Shown here: piece after piece, positions 47,685 through 60,303 of the stretch | Numbering within the stretch: position 1 is the stretch's first letter | Layout: the number at the start of each line of letters is the position of its first letter | Assembly: GCA_000499405.2 (NCBI GenBank) | Contig: HG738137.1 | Coordinates: 20,174,603-20,238,602 of the forward strand | Direction of reading: 5' to 3' | Length of the DNA stretch: 64,000 bases | DNA from: Onchocerca volvulus | Lineage: Eukaryota > Nematoda > Chromadorea > Rhabditida > Onchocercidae | Program-made: the position numbers and the translations under genes | The notes under the pieces: model-generated | What the model was told of the DNA's origin: nothing | Seen by the model: only the letters and a program-made list of their open reading frames with translations | Database searches by the model: none

Positions 47685-50028
47685 TAGTTCTTTTTTTCTT
47701 TTATTTCCTTATTTGCTATAGATTTTCAAAAAAGAGCTTCGTCGTGAATTGAAACATCTCCCTGTTTGCTGCTCGTTTTTATTCTTTTCCTTTTATTATT
47801 CGATAGGAAATGTTCCGTCAAATTTTAAATAATCTGAAAAAGAACTTCTCCGTAAAAATCCCGTCATCCAAAGATTTAAGTCATTTTCAGTGTTATTGGG
47901 ATTTTTTCGCTTCAGAAATTTCTTATCCATACTTGTAATTTTATTCTTTATCAACCTAATCCAGGCGGTTTGAATTAAATTTCATTTGAAATTTTCGGGT
48001 TTCATTGCAGTATTTATACTTATATTGTTGGAATTTCCACGAAATTTGTAAAATTTAACTTGAAATATTTAAGATTTCATTTGCTCATAATAATTCAATA
48101 TTGTATAGTAATTTAAGCTTATGCATATCTTTTTGCTCATATGAGATTTTGTTCTCTGTTGCACAAAATTATTTAAATACAGAATTTTATTAATGCTTAT
48201 TGTGATATGTATCATAATGCAACTTATTGATTTTGATTAGGCATTTTTCAGAGTATTGTTTTCCGTTGTATTCTGTTTCACTTGTATGTAATTAATGATT
48301 TGATTTATACTTTTATCTGAAATTCAGATAGAAAAAACCGCTTATTAAAATATTCAAGTGGCTTAGTTAAACGCCAGGAGTTCTCGTACATTAGTTTTCT
48401 AATAGCAGCTTAAGCATTAGACCGTTCAATTTTTTATTCAGATCATCAGCTATTGAAAATATATATGCTTAAAAATTGCGAAACTAGAGCATTATACTTT
48501 CTGTGACGTAATAAGTGGTCGAGATTTAGCATAAAATCTATCTGGAAGAGGAGTAATAAATCTAACAACAGCAAGTATAGTTTATGAATATCAAATAAAA
48601 TGTATATAATAATACTGTCTGCCTTTCCTCTCCGCTTTATATATTACAATAACTCTTCTTTCTTAATCGATCAGAAAATGATCTGTTTCGGAAGTGATAA
48701 ATATTAATAAAATATCATTTTATTTTTATATCTCGAAGTTGGAAAAAGCCATTCGGTTAAGACGTGTTGGGACCCTTTTTCAAAATACACTTTTAATTAC
48801 CATTTAATAGAATGCTTTATGCAAATACATGAATTTCATTGTTAAAGAAAACAAATCTTTTTTGAAATCAATAAATATTTATTGTATAAAAAATTATGCT
48901 TACAAGGCATATGGTAACTCATAACAGATAAGATGTTAATTATTTTTATCCCTTAAGATTTTCTTTTTTTTTTAAATATCAGGAACTCTTGAATTTAAAT
49001 AATTTTTAAAAATCCATTAGTATGAAATATGTGGAGATTAAATTTGTTATCCAACTTTTATCAAAAATTCTTAATTTCTCTCGATTTGCTGAGGAATATC
49101 TGGTGCAACGCAAATCCGCAGTTTTTTAATCCATGGAATAGGAAGTGCATTTCGAAATTTCAAACTTGTCATCACACTAGTCTCATATCTGATGCAACGA
49201 AAACAAATATTTGTATGTGCTCCAAACAGAAATTTTATGATTATGTTTGCTAATTATAACGTTGTTGATATGGGCTTTTTTTTTTTTTTATCAATCAGAT
49301 CGCAAAGTAAATCCTTGCCATCTTATTAATGCATGATGAATGTGAATACTGTGCGAATTAAATGAAGCTGAACATAATTCTCATACTGAATCTGAATTTG
49401 TCTTTTCAATGATTTATTTTCGTTTAATAAATTTTAAAAAACTGACAGTACCTACGTGATTCTATTTTGGTATAATGAACTGCAGCAGTTCAAATTAAAC
49501 ACATCGATCAAGATTGGTATCTTTTAAACTGCATTCATAAAACACGAATGCGAAGCATTGGAATAAATATGAGTTTACGCTGTGGCTGGGCGGAATTTCA
49601 ATTTTATAACTTTTATAATATAGTAGATGATGCCATGCTTTTTTGTACCAATGATAAAAGAATAAAATATCAAAAGAAATGCTGAATATAATTAACGAAA
49701 TTTACCAACCAATGTTTGATTTGAATTTTGTCTCAAAACATTTTTCATTCATTTCCTCAGAATTTCTTAGTTTATATTTATTTTTATTTTTCTGTTTTTT
49801 AAAATATTCAGCATAATGATAAAGTGTTTCTATCTTTTAATTAGTTTAATACTTATCAGTTCACAACTGAGATAAAAAATAAACATGGATAGATGCTGAA
49901 GTAGTTGACTGCTTTCAGATTTTCATTGTGAGTGGGAAACGTGTTCGTACTTTAAATCTGCTGATATCATATGGCAAGTATATTTTACACATCTCTCAAC
50001 ATACATACGCTCCGCGTGGCTGATCCAG
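47685..50028. other. intergenic, downstream of the golgin gene
   Basis: No supported gene. AT-rich sequence with short random frames; the golgin 3' UTR must lie at the start. Nothing structured was recognised until the Helitron-like end at 50029. Confidence 0.6.
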
Positions 50029-51616
50029 CTAGTCTATGGCGGCCGGATAAGCGAAGCGTGACCGGTTCCAGATAGTCTATATAAATAAAAATGTCAATGT
50101 CCTATTATTCAAGTTTCGCGACAATCGGTATGAATTCTGTAGCGTGCATTCAATTCATCATAGCTATCATCGATGAAATATATTTGTAGGAATTTATGTT
50201 GACCATCTAGCAACGGAAGCAGGGAGGCGGCTTTATGATAAATTTATCCTTTCACTTTGAAAGTTGGCATGAATTATATTGCTTCTGCGCCGAACGATGT
50301 CATTTGGAAGCACGAGTTGTATTTTTAATTTTAGATAGGAAAGGTTTTGATTCGGCGGTATATCCGGTAAGAAATAGCTCCGGTGGTTCTTCAAGTTGAG
50401 ACAGTTTAATTTTTCCGACGGCACAACACATTCCTTTCGTTTCTCCATTAAATTTCAGAGCCTTGCAATAATAACATACTTCAGTCATAATGTCGATGAG
50501 AGGGCTCAAACTATAATCATCAGCTGGGTTGCACCGAAATGCAAGACGATTATAATTACGTGATTGCTGTGCATGGAATCCTGTTTGACGTTGATCTTCT
50601 GTTTCTTGCTGACGTCTTTTTGCCACTCTTAGTCTGTCACGTCCATTCTGTTCAGAACGAAGCAAATCTGAAGTTGCAGAAGACGATCGATGTGCTCACA
50701 ATCGCGCTTCCTCAAGTCTGGCTGCACGTCGCTCTGCTCGCACTTGAGCCATTCTTTGTCTTCATCGCTCATTCGCTGATGCTCATTCTTCCTTAGTTTA
50801 ATTTGCAATTAATCGTCGCCATGCTTCCATTTCGCGAGTACGATAGTTTAAGTTTGATCTTCGAGGCATTATGTGGATGAACTAAGCAGATATATTGCAC
50901 TCGAACTGCTCTCGAAATTGACTTTTGACTGAATTTGAAGTTGAATTCAAAACTGCTCAATTGAATTGTTGAACTGTTGCTACTGCAAAAAACTATGTGT
51001 GTGTAAAATTTTATATGCTATTAAAAGATACTAATAGACGTAAATGTTCGTTGGTTCAAAATTTTAAATTTCCGAAAATTTTTATCTACTGCCTTGAAAT
51101 TTTGACAGCACGTTGTATTGGAATACGCATACTTTATATCGAGCGTACAGAACGTTGCATACTAAAGATCACGTCCACTTTGCACAAAGTAAGCGTGGTT
51201 AATGGATTCATTCCGCTCATTTACTTTGATTTGTCACAGATGTGACAGGGAAAAAAAAAGTAGGTATATCTATACAAAAACAATGCGCCTATTCGAATGC
51301 AATGTTGTATCAAAACTTCAAATTAATGGGTAAAATTTACGTCAAAGAAGCAATTCAAGACACGATCTAATACTAGAAGTCAGAGAGGTAATCCAAAAAT
51401 CGCTTAAACCAACATTGCATTACACACTTCATGACCCCAACATTTTTGCGATGCAATTACATTCCCACAAAATCAAAAAATAAAAGAATTATATCCCTCA
51501 CAAAGCAAAAAACAAACGGAAAGCTTAAATTACTCGCCTTGCTTATTTGAAAATGCGCGCCTATTCGAATGTAACGCTCTATGAAATTTTCAAATCAGTC
51601 GATGAAGGACTTGAAA

Positions 51617-51647
<31 letters not shown>

Positions 51648-51660
51648 TATTCAAGTGATT
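50029..51660 (-). mobile_element. decayed Helitron (rolling-circle transposon) remnant
   Basis: On the minus strand a frame running from about 50869 to 50300 encodes a basic, Arg/Glu-rich leader (MPRRSNLNYRTREMEAWRR, then AERRAARLEEARL) and then CYYCKALKFNGE, MCCAVGKIKL, PPELFLTG and FLSKIKN, the zinc-finger-like segment found at the N-terminus of animal Helitron Rep/helicase proteins. Four in-frame stops interrupt the leader, and the Rep and helicase domains are missing, so it is a dead fragment. Just beyond it lies a Helitron-like 3' end: a GC-rich imperfect hairpin (50043-50065) followed on the minus strand by CTAG at 50029-50032. Sequence at 51545-51612 and 51281-51345 resembles the conserved 5' leader of such elements. 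Exact ends are inferred. Confidence 0.72.
51624..51650. repeat. AT microsatellite
   Basis: An A-run is followed by a (TA)n tract adjoining the proposed 5' leader of the Helitron remnant. Confidence 0.9.
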
Positions 51661-53187
51661 TAAAACATAAGTTTTTATGTCTAATTGAAGAAGTCGAATT
51701 TTGTTGGGAAAATGGAAGACCTTCACGATTCACAATTGATTCAACTTCTTCACGATGAACGATTGATTCAACCGCATAGCGATACGAGTTAACTTAAAGG
51801 CTGATTCATTTTATAAGTACAAAATCACACAGCCAAAGGTCACGCATTCAGTGTTGAGTATAATACGTGAACTTGCACTTAATTTTTCTCTTTCTGCTGT
51901 TAAACCTAACATAACCTTCTTTTATCTTGAACTGTTCAGAAATAAAGCACGAATCCTGCATAAATTCATATTTAAAAAATTATGCAAACGTTTGTCTAAG
52001 CCAAGTAACTATTTCGTAATTTAGAAATAGAAGTCATAATAGTGTCCAACTAAAGGCAAAAAATGTCCTCAAAAGCTTGCAGGAAATTGGAAAAATATTC
52101 CAGCTGATGGCTGTTTTATGCAAAACTATAGATTTATAGCTCAGATATCAGTCTTAATCAGCCAAAGATAGAAAGATTTGCTTACTAACAGAAACTTACT
52201 TAATTTTTTCAGAATTTGATTTTCATAAAATCAGACAGAGACAACATTTAATAAGAGCTTAATAATAATAGACATATAAACAGAAACATACTCGGTGTTA
52301 TTTGAAACTTAAAGGCAGATATTAACATTGCCAGGTATTACAATTAAAATATCACTGAAACAAATTTTTTGAATTATAAATCTATGAACGAAAAGATGAC
52401 AAGATGATCAGTCCGAAACACAGATTTTATAGCTTAACCAACAGTAGAAATTTCCCTCTTATAGATGCGATTAAAGATGCAGAAAGTTAACCAGGATCAT
52501 TAATTTGTAAAAGTAATAAAACATGGCTGGGTATCCAATTGTCATTTTAAAAGATAAAATTAATATGAGTGAAAACATATAGATTATATGAAAACAGAGC
52601 CGAATGCGAGTCCAGGAAATATATTTTATAATTATCGATAGCTTAAGCATTGGTTAGCCTAAACTTGAGTATTTCTTAGGTTTTATGCGAATGTATTCAG
52701 TGTTTGAATACGCTATTTTCATTTATATACGATATTATCCAAGTTATAGTCATTTTAAAGACCATTTTATGGCCACGATCTACAACCACAATAAGCACCC
52801 GATTTCGGTTTAATCTATGATGTTATATTTTTTTTTTCAACAAGAAATAATTCATAATCAACTGAACAGTTCTCGTTTGTTGGTAATATCAGTTAAACTA
52901 TAAATAATTAATTAATAAATGCTGACAGAACTCGACGTATAGAAATGGAAGAGCAAATATATCCTGAATTTTTAAAGTAATTCCTGGACCTATATATACA
53001 CAATAATGATGGTGAGGACAATGATAACATAACTGGCAATATAATCCACTGAAAAATGCAACTAGCAAATAAGACGTTTTGAAAATACAGAGACGAAATT
53101 TGCAAACTAAAGAAAGAAAATCACAAACATACATCCATTTACAGAAGTTAATTAAAAATTAACTCCTCTTATCTCTTTTTACATCTT
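51661..53187. other. interval without a supportable gene
   Basis: AT-rich sequence with no recognisable protein. On the minus strand 52983-53045 has a hydrophobic stretch (YVIIVLTIIIVYI) behind a TTTTCAG acceptor; it could be an exon of a membrane-protein gene related to its neighbours, but no phase-compatible partner was established. Confidence 0.4.
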
Positions 53188-53865
53188 AATTTCTCGAACT
53201 TTCGAGTTTTTACTTTCTTCATGACTTTCTGTTCGTTTTCCAAATATGTGCGATTTTCTTTTTATTAGTAAGAAAGCACAAAAATAATAAGTCGATTGAA
53301 ATGACCATTACAATTCCTATTAAATGTGTGGATAGTACAAAAACATCAATATGATCACTGCAACTTATATATGCAGATGATAATTTTGACCAAATATTTT
53401 TTTCAGTAACACCTATGATATCAAGAATCAAATTTTGTTCAATTTGATGCACCATCCTGGAATTTCAGTGGCGTCGTCATATCCAATTGCTGATTCTAAA
53501 ATGGAAAATTTTAGAGTTGAAAAGTTTGAGAGATTTATCTAGAGAGCAACATTATTCACATTTCGTCCGAATCAAAAGTTCAAGTAAATTAGATCTGAAA
53601 CTGAAGTTTTTTATGAATAACTGTCAATCAATTAAAAAAACATCTAAGCGTGGATGTTGTAATATAATTTTACAATTCTCTTTTTTTAGCATTTAAATTT
53701 CTCAAACTTTTGAATTTTTGCTTTTTTCATGACTTTCTATTTGTTTTCCAAATGCTCGGGACGACATAAAAATTAATAATTACAATGAAATGACTATTAC
53801 ATTTCCTGTCCAAATGTATGGATAGCACAAAAACCAGTACAGAAACTGATTTTCTAATGTATGGA
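53188..53865. repeat. local duplication of a terminal gene segment
   Basis: Segments 53188-53370 and 53698-53865 are direct repeats, clearly similar over about 170 bp with small indels. On the minus strand both contain FVLS-HL near the start and finish with IWKTNRKS followed by TGA. The left copy belongs to a 78-codon open frame with one hydrophobic segment (53219-53455); the right copy overlaps the 3' end of the four-transmembrane gene. Confidence 0.75.
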
Positions 53866-55338
53866 TAATATAAGAAATTCAGATATAAAATAAAAGCCAA
53901 TTTAAAGATTGAGAGCTAAATTAAATTTTCAAAAATCTTAAAAACAGACAGCATCATTCCACACAATCGGCCGACAGTCCATACATACTTCTCGAAAGCA
54001 AAGTGATGCGGAAAAAAGGGAGAACACCATTTGCAGGATAGTTGCTGCAATAATACCAGCATCCAATCGATATTCAGTTCCCAATCGCGTCATCAAACTA
54101 AAAATTTCCTCCTTCATTCACTCTAGCCAAATCAAATTAAGATCTTATTCATTTAGCTAATAACGGCAAAACTGTATTTTAAGCGAATTTAACCATCAAG
54201 AAATTGAAAAAACTAATTGACCAGCATCATTAACTACCTGCCGGTAGCTTCTCAGGTCAAGGTCTTCAATAAAGAAACGAATAAGATCAGAACATGCTTA
54301 AAGAAGAAATGCTATCTATTGTTGTTACCAGCTCAATTTATAGAAAGTTTAGAAGAAATGTACCAATAGTACCTTCTCTTATTATCGTCAATATTTTCGC
54401 CGCAAAGAATTTGGCATCGACTATTTTCCGGCAGACTTGGCGCTAGTAAATGCCAATCACATTCACCAAAACATTCGGCCTAGAAAAACAGATTTAATTC
54501 CTGTTATTCAACAACTCAATCAGGTTTAAAATTGAAGCAATTTCAAAAAATTCACAAACCTGGTAAAAATGTATATCGAAACTAGAAACAATTATAATTG
54601 CTGGAGCGAAAATAAGGATTGCATGCAGATTCATTAACATGAAAGCCAATATCAAACCGCGACGATGACTGGCCGAACCACAAATTCCAATGATACTAAA
54701 GAGTACAATATTCAAAGTTGAAAATTTTAATTCTTGCTTTGAGAAGAAGAGTAGCACCTAAAACCACTGCGGTCTCTTCTTCATCTTGATGTTGTTTCTA
54801 GGTTCTTTCAGGATACGAACATGCTTTTAAATGTAAAAGATGCATTTTTGATTGAATTCTTCCTTACGTAAGATGTTTTTTATTCATAAGAAAATGAAAA
54901 CTACCCAGTCAAGATGAAGTAGAACGAGCAGCACTCCTCGAGACCAACCATTCGAATCGTATGAATTCGTGAGCTCATATAATCTGCTAATGCAGCTAAT
55001 ATAAAAATTATCAGACCAAGTACAACGTGACACTGCGCTAGGCACTGGAATTTTGAAAAAGTTAGTTTCAAAATAGAGATGAAGAGAACATGTTTCCTAA
55101 TTTTTAAGTTCCATCACTTAATGTACGAATTAATGTTCTATGTATTTTTTTTTTTTTCATGAAGATTAATAAACAAAGTCTCATTGTCACTAAGCGTAAA
55201 ATAAGTCAATCACTTTAAATATTCTCATGCAAATTAAACATATAAAAAATAGAATAAAACCTTCAGCAATCTATGTGATCGGAGTACCCTGTTAGAGCGC
55301 CATTCATTTGATTCAAGAGAATTATGCAATAACGACAT
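53797..55338 (-). CDS. four-transmembrane protein of unknown function
   Basis: Five exons join in phase on the minus strand: complement(55288..55338), (54905..55044), (54560..54695), (54373..54479), (53989..54097), encoding 181 residues. A sixth, complement(53797..53853), joins in phase and ends at TAA for a total of 199 aa, but this 3' end is less certain. Residues 1-17 are a short cytoplasmic-type leader (MSLLHNSLES). TM1 about 23-40 (VVLGLIIFILAALADY), TM2 about 55-71, TM3 about 78-100 (LILAFMLMNLHAILIF), a Cys-rich loop at 110-145 (ECFGECDW, RCQILCGE), TM4 about 158-178 (AGIIAATILQMVFSLF). The topology resembles small tetraspan families, but no family signature was recognised and the tetraspanin CCG motif is absent. 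The ATG lies one base behind a TTCAG acceptor, suggesting trans-splicing. No catalytic function can be assigned. Confidence 0.7.
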
Positions 55339-56340
55339 GCTGAACAGTTGGACAGAATTACAATAGCAGAGCTGCTTACATTTCTTTTTGCACAAGGTGG
55401 ACTGCTTCTTGCTTCAACTTTCCAATCACAGTATTGCAATTTACTTTCCTTTCATCATGAATCATTCATTTCAACTGAAATCAATATAACATCTTGTGAC
55501 TTATATGTTAAGTAATATAAGCAGAGGGAAACTTCCATGAACGCATATTTTAGATTTGAAGGATGAAACTTTCGGCACATCTGGTAATAATAGAAAAATC
55601 ATACACACTGATAAGTAACCGTAACTAAACTATAAACACTTGTAGCCAAATGAATTTTATCCATTATGGATTTCCTGAATGTCTGATCTAATAAGATGAC
55701 AATGCTTAGTGGTATAAAGTTCAAGCTAAGGTTTAATACTTGAATGCAATAAAATGCATCTGCAAGTACATTCTGCATGCAGTACTTCTAGATTTAGCAG
55801 CCAGTGACTTGTTGCAGTATATGACATTGTGAAAACAGGTCGAACAAGCTGCGAATAGCATAATATATAATATTGGCCGCCTCATCTTCATGCTATTGAC
55901 TCGTCTTACAAGAACGTGTCGTTCCAATATTACGTTAAAACGTGATGACCTTCGCCAAGCATTTTCAATCAATGTTAGCTGAAGCGATGCTGCTGTTGTA
56001 GCATGAACTTCTTGACGTTACCAAAAGGAAATACCTGAGGGAATGTCGCATCAGACTAGAAATCGACCCAATGAGATGTGTGCGCGTGCAAGTCGACGTA
56101 TGTGAGTGTGCGTTTGCATGTCGAGTGTATGTATATGCAACAGATGGCAACAAGAGATGAATAGGAAAAGTGAGAGGACAGGAACAACTCTGTTGACACC
56201 TGATGTGGTGAGTGCATGCGGGCCGCATAATTATTCTTGGAAATGGCATTTACTGGGATATGTGATGGAGGTCAAAGATGATCGTATCGTTTATTATGTT
56301 CAAATAATGAAAAGTTGTCATTTTATTCATTGAATCTTAA
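55339..56340. other. interval upstream of the four-transmembrane gene
   Basis: About 1 kb with no supported gene. A minus-strand frame at 55733-55972 contains a hydrophobic MKMRRPILYIMLFAAC start but has no splice or homology support. A short region around 56080-56130 is rich in alternating GT/GC dinucleotides. Confidence 0.4.
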
Positions 56341-56505
56341 ATCTCCGAAAGTTCTTAATCGCGCGCCTTATCTATATAGAAACACACGTCTACTAGAATG
56401 CAACGTTGCATCAAAATTTCAAATCAGTTGGTGAAGAATTTGAAATGTTCTGTGGAAATGAACAACGAATACGAACATTTACATTTTTATTTATAGATTA
56501 TATGA
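56341..56505 (-). mobile_element. Helitron 5'-terminal fragment
   Basis: Read on the minus strand this begins TCTATAAATAAAAATG, continues with aatgttcg, and then contains the ctgatttgaaattttgatg and gcattctagtagacg phrases. That order is typical of the 5' leader of many animal Helitrons. Related text occurs at 51281-51345 and 51545-51612. No coding sequence accompanies this copy. The orientation matches the remnant at 50029-51660. Confidence 0.55.
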
Positions 56506-56753
56506 CATGCAACACATATTCAAGTGTTTGGCTCCATTCCTTGGCCTGCTTCTCTCGAATTTCGATGATTTTCTGTACATAAGGGCAGATGAAATCTTGC
56601 TGCCTTTAAGAAGTGCTGAGCAAAACCAATATATTTGAGGCTAGTTATTATTCGATTGAGTCAGAAAAATCCTTCAAAAAAAAAAACCTTTCATTTTATG
56701 CCTGTTACTAAACTGACTTCAGCTTTTTCAGATAACAAAAAGATATCAAACAT

Positions 56754-57711
56754 NNNNNNNNNNNNNNNNNNNNNNNNNNNNNNNNNNNNNNNNNNNNNNN
56801 NNNNNNNNNNNNNNNNNNNNNNNNNNNNNNNNNNNNNNNNNNNNNNNNNNNNNNNNNNNNNNNNNNNNNNNNNNNNNNNNNNNNNNNNNNNNNNNNNNNN
56901 NNNNNNNNNNNNNNNNNNNNNNNNNNNNNNNNNNNNNNNNNNNNNNNNNNNNNNNNNNNNNNNNNNNNNNNNNNNNNNNNNNNNNNNNNNNNNNNNNNNN
57001 NNNNNNNNNNNNNNNNNNNNNNNNNNNNNNNNNNNNNNNNNNNNNNNNNNNNNNNNNNNNNNNNNNNNNNNNNNNNNNNNNNNNNNNNNNNNNNNNNNNN
57101 NNNNNNNNNNNNNNNNNNNNNNNNNNNNNNNNNNNNNNNNNNNNNNNNNNNNNNNNNNNNNNNNNNNNNNNNNNNNNNNNNNNNNNNNNNNNNNNNNNNN
57201 NNNNNNNNNNNNNNNNNNNNNNNNNNNNNNNNNNNNNNNNNNNNNNNNNNNNNNNNNNNNNNNNNNNNNNNNNNNNNNNNNNNNNNNNNNNNNNNNNNNN
57301 NNNNNNNNNNNNNNNNNNNNNNNNNNNNNNNNNNNNNNNNNNNNNNNNNNNNNNNNNNNNNNNNNNNNNNNNNNNNNNNNNNNNNNNNNNNNNNNNNNNN
57401 NNNNNNNNNNNNNNNNNNNNNNNNNNNNNNNNNNNNNNNNNNNNNNNNNNNNNNNNNNNNNNNNNNNNNNNNNNNNNNNNNNNNNNNNNNNNNNNNNNNN
57501 NNNNNNNNNNNNNNNNNNNNNNNNNNNNNNNNNNNNNNNNNNNNNNNNNNNNNNNNNNNNNNNNNNNNNNNNNNNNNNNNNNNNNNNNNNNNNNNNNNNN
57601 NNNNNNNNNNNNNNNNNNNNNNNNNNNNNNNNNNNNNNNNNNNNNNNNNNNNNNNNNNNNNNNNNNNNNNNNNNNNNNNNNNNNNNNNNNNNNNNNNNNN
57701 NNNNNNNNNNN
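56754..57711. other. assembly gap (958 N)
   Basis: Unsequenced bases. Any frame called across the gap is meaningless. The gap removes the downstream exons of the membrane-protein gene that begins at 58116 on the minus strand. Confidence 1.
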
Positions 57712-57744
57712 AAATAATCCAATCTACAATCTGTTAATATCTAC

Positions 57745-58116
57745 AAACTTGTTGCAAAAGAGGAAATCAGCTATCAGATCAAGCGTCGAAGCGAATAGCG
57801 TCACAACAGCTACAACTCGTAGAGGTGGTGCCCACTCCAGCGTGTCCCTGTAAAAAGATAAGCAGTAGTTCCTGATGTTCTCAACAATTTTAAATGATTT
57901 AAATTCAGTTATTATGGAAACTGGCAAAGGAGAAATCTAGATAGAAATGGTAATATTTTAACAGTGAGGAAATTACAGTTTAAGTGTGTTTCTCATTAAT
58001 GTTTTATATTGTTTTTTTTTTTTTTTTCATGGCAAGTTTGTAGTTGACACGAAAAAAAAATTTTTGTGAGATTACTTTGGACTGCCACTTTTTGCCCATG
58101 CAATTCGACGACCCAT
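57745..58116 (-). CDS. membrane-protein gene, first two exons (partial, runs into gap)
   Basis: Exon 1 complement(58076..58116) encodes MGRRIAWAKSGSP plus two bases and starts one base behind a TTATTCAG acceptor. Exon 2 complement(57745..57847) restores the phase and encodes DTLEWAPPLRVVAVV then TLFASTLDLIADF, a clear transmembrane segment, ending at a GTAGAT donor. The plan (short hydrophilic leader of 14-17 residues, phase-compatible intron, then TM1) is the same as in the four-transmembrane gene 3 kb downstream on the same strand, so a paralogue is plausible, though sequence identity is too low to prove it. The rest of the gene lies in the gap. Confidence 0.6.
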
Positions 58117-58680
58117 TCTGAATAATACTGAAATTAAAATTAATTTTCGAGGAATGCCGATGAAAACTAAATTCCAAATTTGAAATTCAATTTACGAATT
58201 TGGATGAATTAATAAATCTACAGTAAAAGCTGAAGACAAGTAAATAAATAGCAAAATGCATGCTAATTATTTGTTTATATCTTTAAATAGTTAAAAATAA
58301 ACTATTATAGACTAGAAATAGGTGATAAAGAATGAATTTAAACAGAAAGAATATTCTTTTTGACACTCACACATCATTAAAATTGAAATTCAGAGGTACA
58401 TTTTATCCGCTTTTAAAACAGTCTCTCAGAATTTGACAGTAATCAAAAAAAAACAAAAAAAAAAAACAAAAAAGAAACAAAAAAAGAAGATAAAAGATTA
58501 GTGAATGCAAGATTCGCCGGTAAAACCGAAATATTTTATAAATATATTGAAATAATCCAAGTAATTTGTATAGGAGAAATTTCGTAATATTTCTCAGACA
58601 AATGAGTCACTTATCTATATCTGAGTACAAAGGCTTTTATTTTATCTTCTGACTTTCCAAGAGAACTTAGGGTATGAGCA
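58117..58680. other. interval with no recognised feature
   Basis: AT-rich, with an A-rich simple tract at about 58446-58490. Presumed upstream region of the minus-strand membrane-protein gene. Confidence 0.5.
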
Positions 58681-60303
58681 TTGTTGGAAAAATTCAGAAG
58701 ACGTAATTATTGTAAACAAGAAATATTAAAGGTTAAGAAGCGTGGACATAGTTTCAAAGGGACCAAAAAACCGATAAATATGTTTACACCGCCAAAACGA
58801 TACAAGACTCCGATGACTCAAAACATGCTCAAAAGGCTCAAACGCTTCGACTTACAGACAAACAAAGTGAGGTCGACCATAAAGCGATACATTGGAAATC
58901 AGGGAAGGAAGAAGAGCTCTGAAAGGATTCAAAAGATTCAGATTTCGGAGCAAATTTGTAGTTCTGTTTGGAGCAACAGATGGAATTCAAGTTCTGTTTG
59001 GAGCTACAGTTGGACAATTATTATCATTCGACGAGCAAATTGTCTACCATTTTGACCAAATCATCACAAGCAACGTAAGAGAAGATCCTGAAACTTCTTA
59101 ATGAAAGTAAAGAAACCCGATCTAACACCATTAGATCGAAATCTTCCCGCGAGAGAATCTGAAGTGAAACAACCAACAACTGAAATGACCGGGAAATATC
59201 GAGTGCTAGAAATTCAAGTTAGAAAAGTTATTCACACTCTGAAAATAAATCATGAATCGATCAAGAAATTTGTTATTGATGTTGAAAATTATAACGGCCA
59301 ACAGTTACTCGCAACAATGAACTGGCTTATTGCAGAAATGAGACTATTGAATTAGGTAACAAAATGTATCAGTTGACTGATGCTGTAAAATAAAGTTTGG
59401 GAATTGTTGAGGAGCAAATTGATAAACCGATTATAGAAGCAGGAATGCGGAAATGACAGCATTGGTTCATCTTTATCAAATTGAAACAGATCTTGAGGAA
59501 TTCACTTAAGTCAACCATTATATTGCTTATTATAGAAATCAAATAGTTAAGCTTCAACAAGGTTTGGATTTGTGTGAAAGAAGTTGCCAATGAAACAGTC
59601 CAGAATCAACTACATTTAAAATTAATTGAAGTTATCCTGAAAATGAGTCCAAAAGAAGTTGCTAGTGAAACAATCCGAAATTAACCATATTAAAACTAAA
59701 TGAAGAGGGAAATAGATCAAAATAAATTCTCTTGCTGCAACAGCTGAAGTTCAAGTTCGCAGTTATACCGACGCGATCTTGGCAACAGTTCGAGTCAATC
59801 AGTAAAAACTTTCTTCAAATCGGATTCGCCTTTGTGACAATATACATAATTAAAAAACTTTCGCGATAGACAACGTGTGAAATGTTGAGATATTAACTTC
59901 AGGAATGTTACAAGGACTGAAACTTGGGAGAACTTTTCGTCTTATCCTTAGTCCTCATATCCAATATTTTGTATGATTAATGTGTTGTACCTTATCAATA
60001 CCAAGGATTGTCCATATAAAAAACAGCTTTTCGGGGCAGCTAGATCAGTGTTCTCAACGGAAGCAATTTCTTCAACAGCGATTTTTTCAACATCAGTATC
60101 AGTGGCAATTTAGTTCGAATCCAATTTCGAATTTCAACGAAAGTACGGGCGACAATTCAGCAGGCTTAACAGCAGTGATGAAACGAGAAGAGAACGACAG
60201 TCACAAAAGGAAAGTGCGGCAACGTATTGAACATTTAAACGACTGTTCGTATCTTTTATATTTACTGTGTACTGTTCATTTAATCTTTACTACTGTTGTA
60301 TAA
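58681..60303 (+). mobile_element. retroelement-like coding debris (copy B of a dispersed repeat)
   Basis: The first 300 bp are the second copy of the repeat at 2990-3290 (CKQEILKVKK, HSFKGTKK, INMF). Downstream, consecutive broken frames encode basic and Gln-rich peptides (59101-59355 with VRKVIHTLKINHESIKKF; 59980-60303 with QQRFFQHQYQWQF). Stops and frame changes occur every 50-120 codons. The arrangement looks like a decayed gag-type protein of an LTR or other retroelement, but no reverse transcriptase, protease, integrase or LTR was recognised, so the class is inference only. Confidence 0.45.

Noticed and set aside
53219..53455. 78-codon minus-strand frame as an independent gene
   Set aside because: It ends in the duplicated segment and lacks a convincing partner exon; treated as part of the duplication near the four-transmembrane gene.
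56635..57722. Long frames across the gap on both strands
   Set aside because: They consist of unknown residues from the N run; the flanks alone are too short to support a gene.
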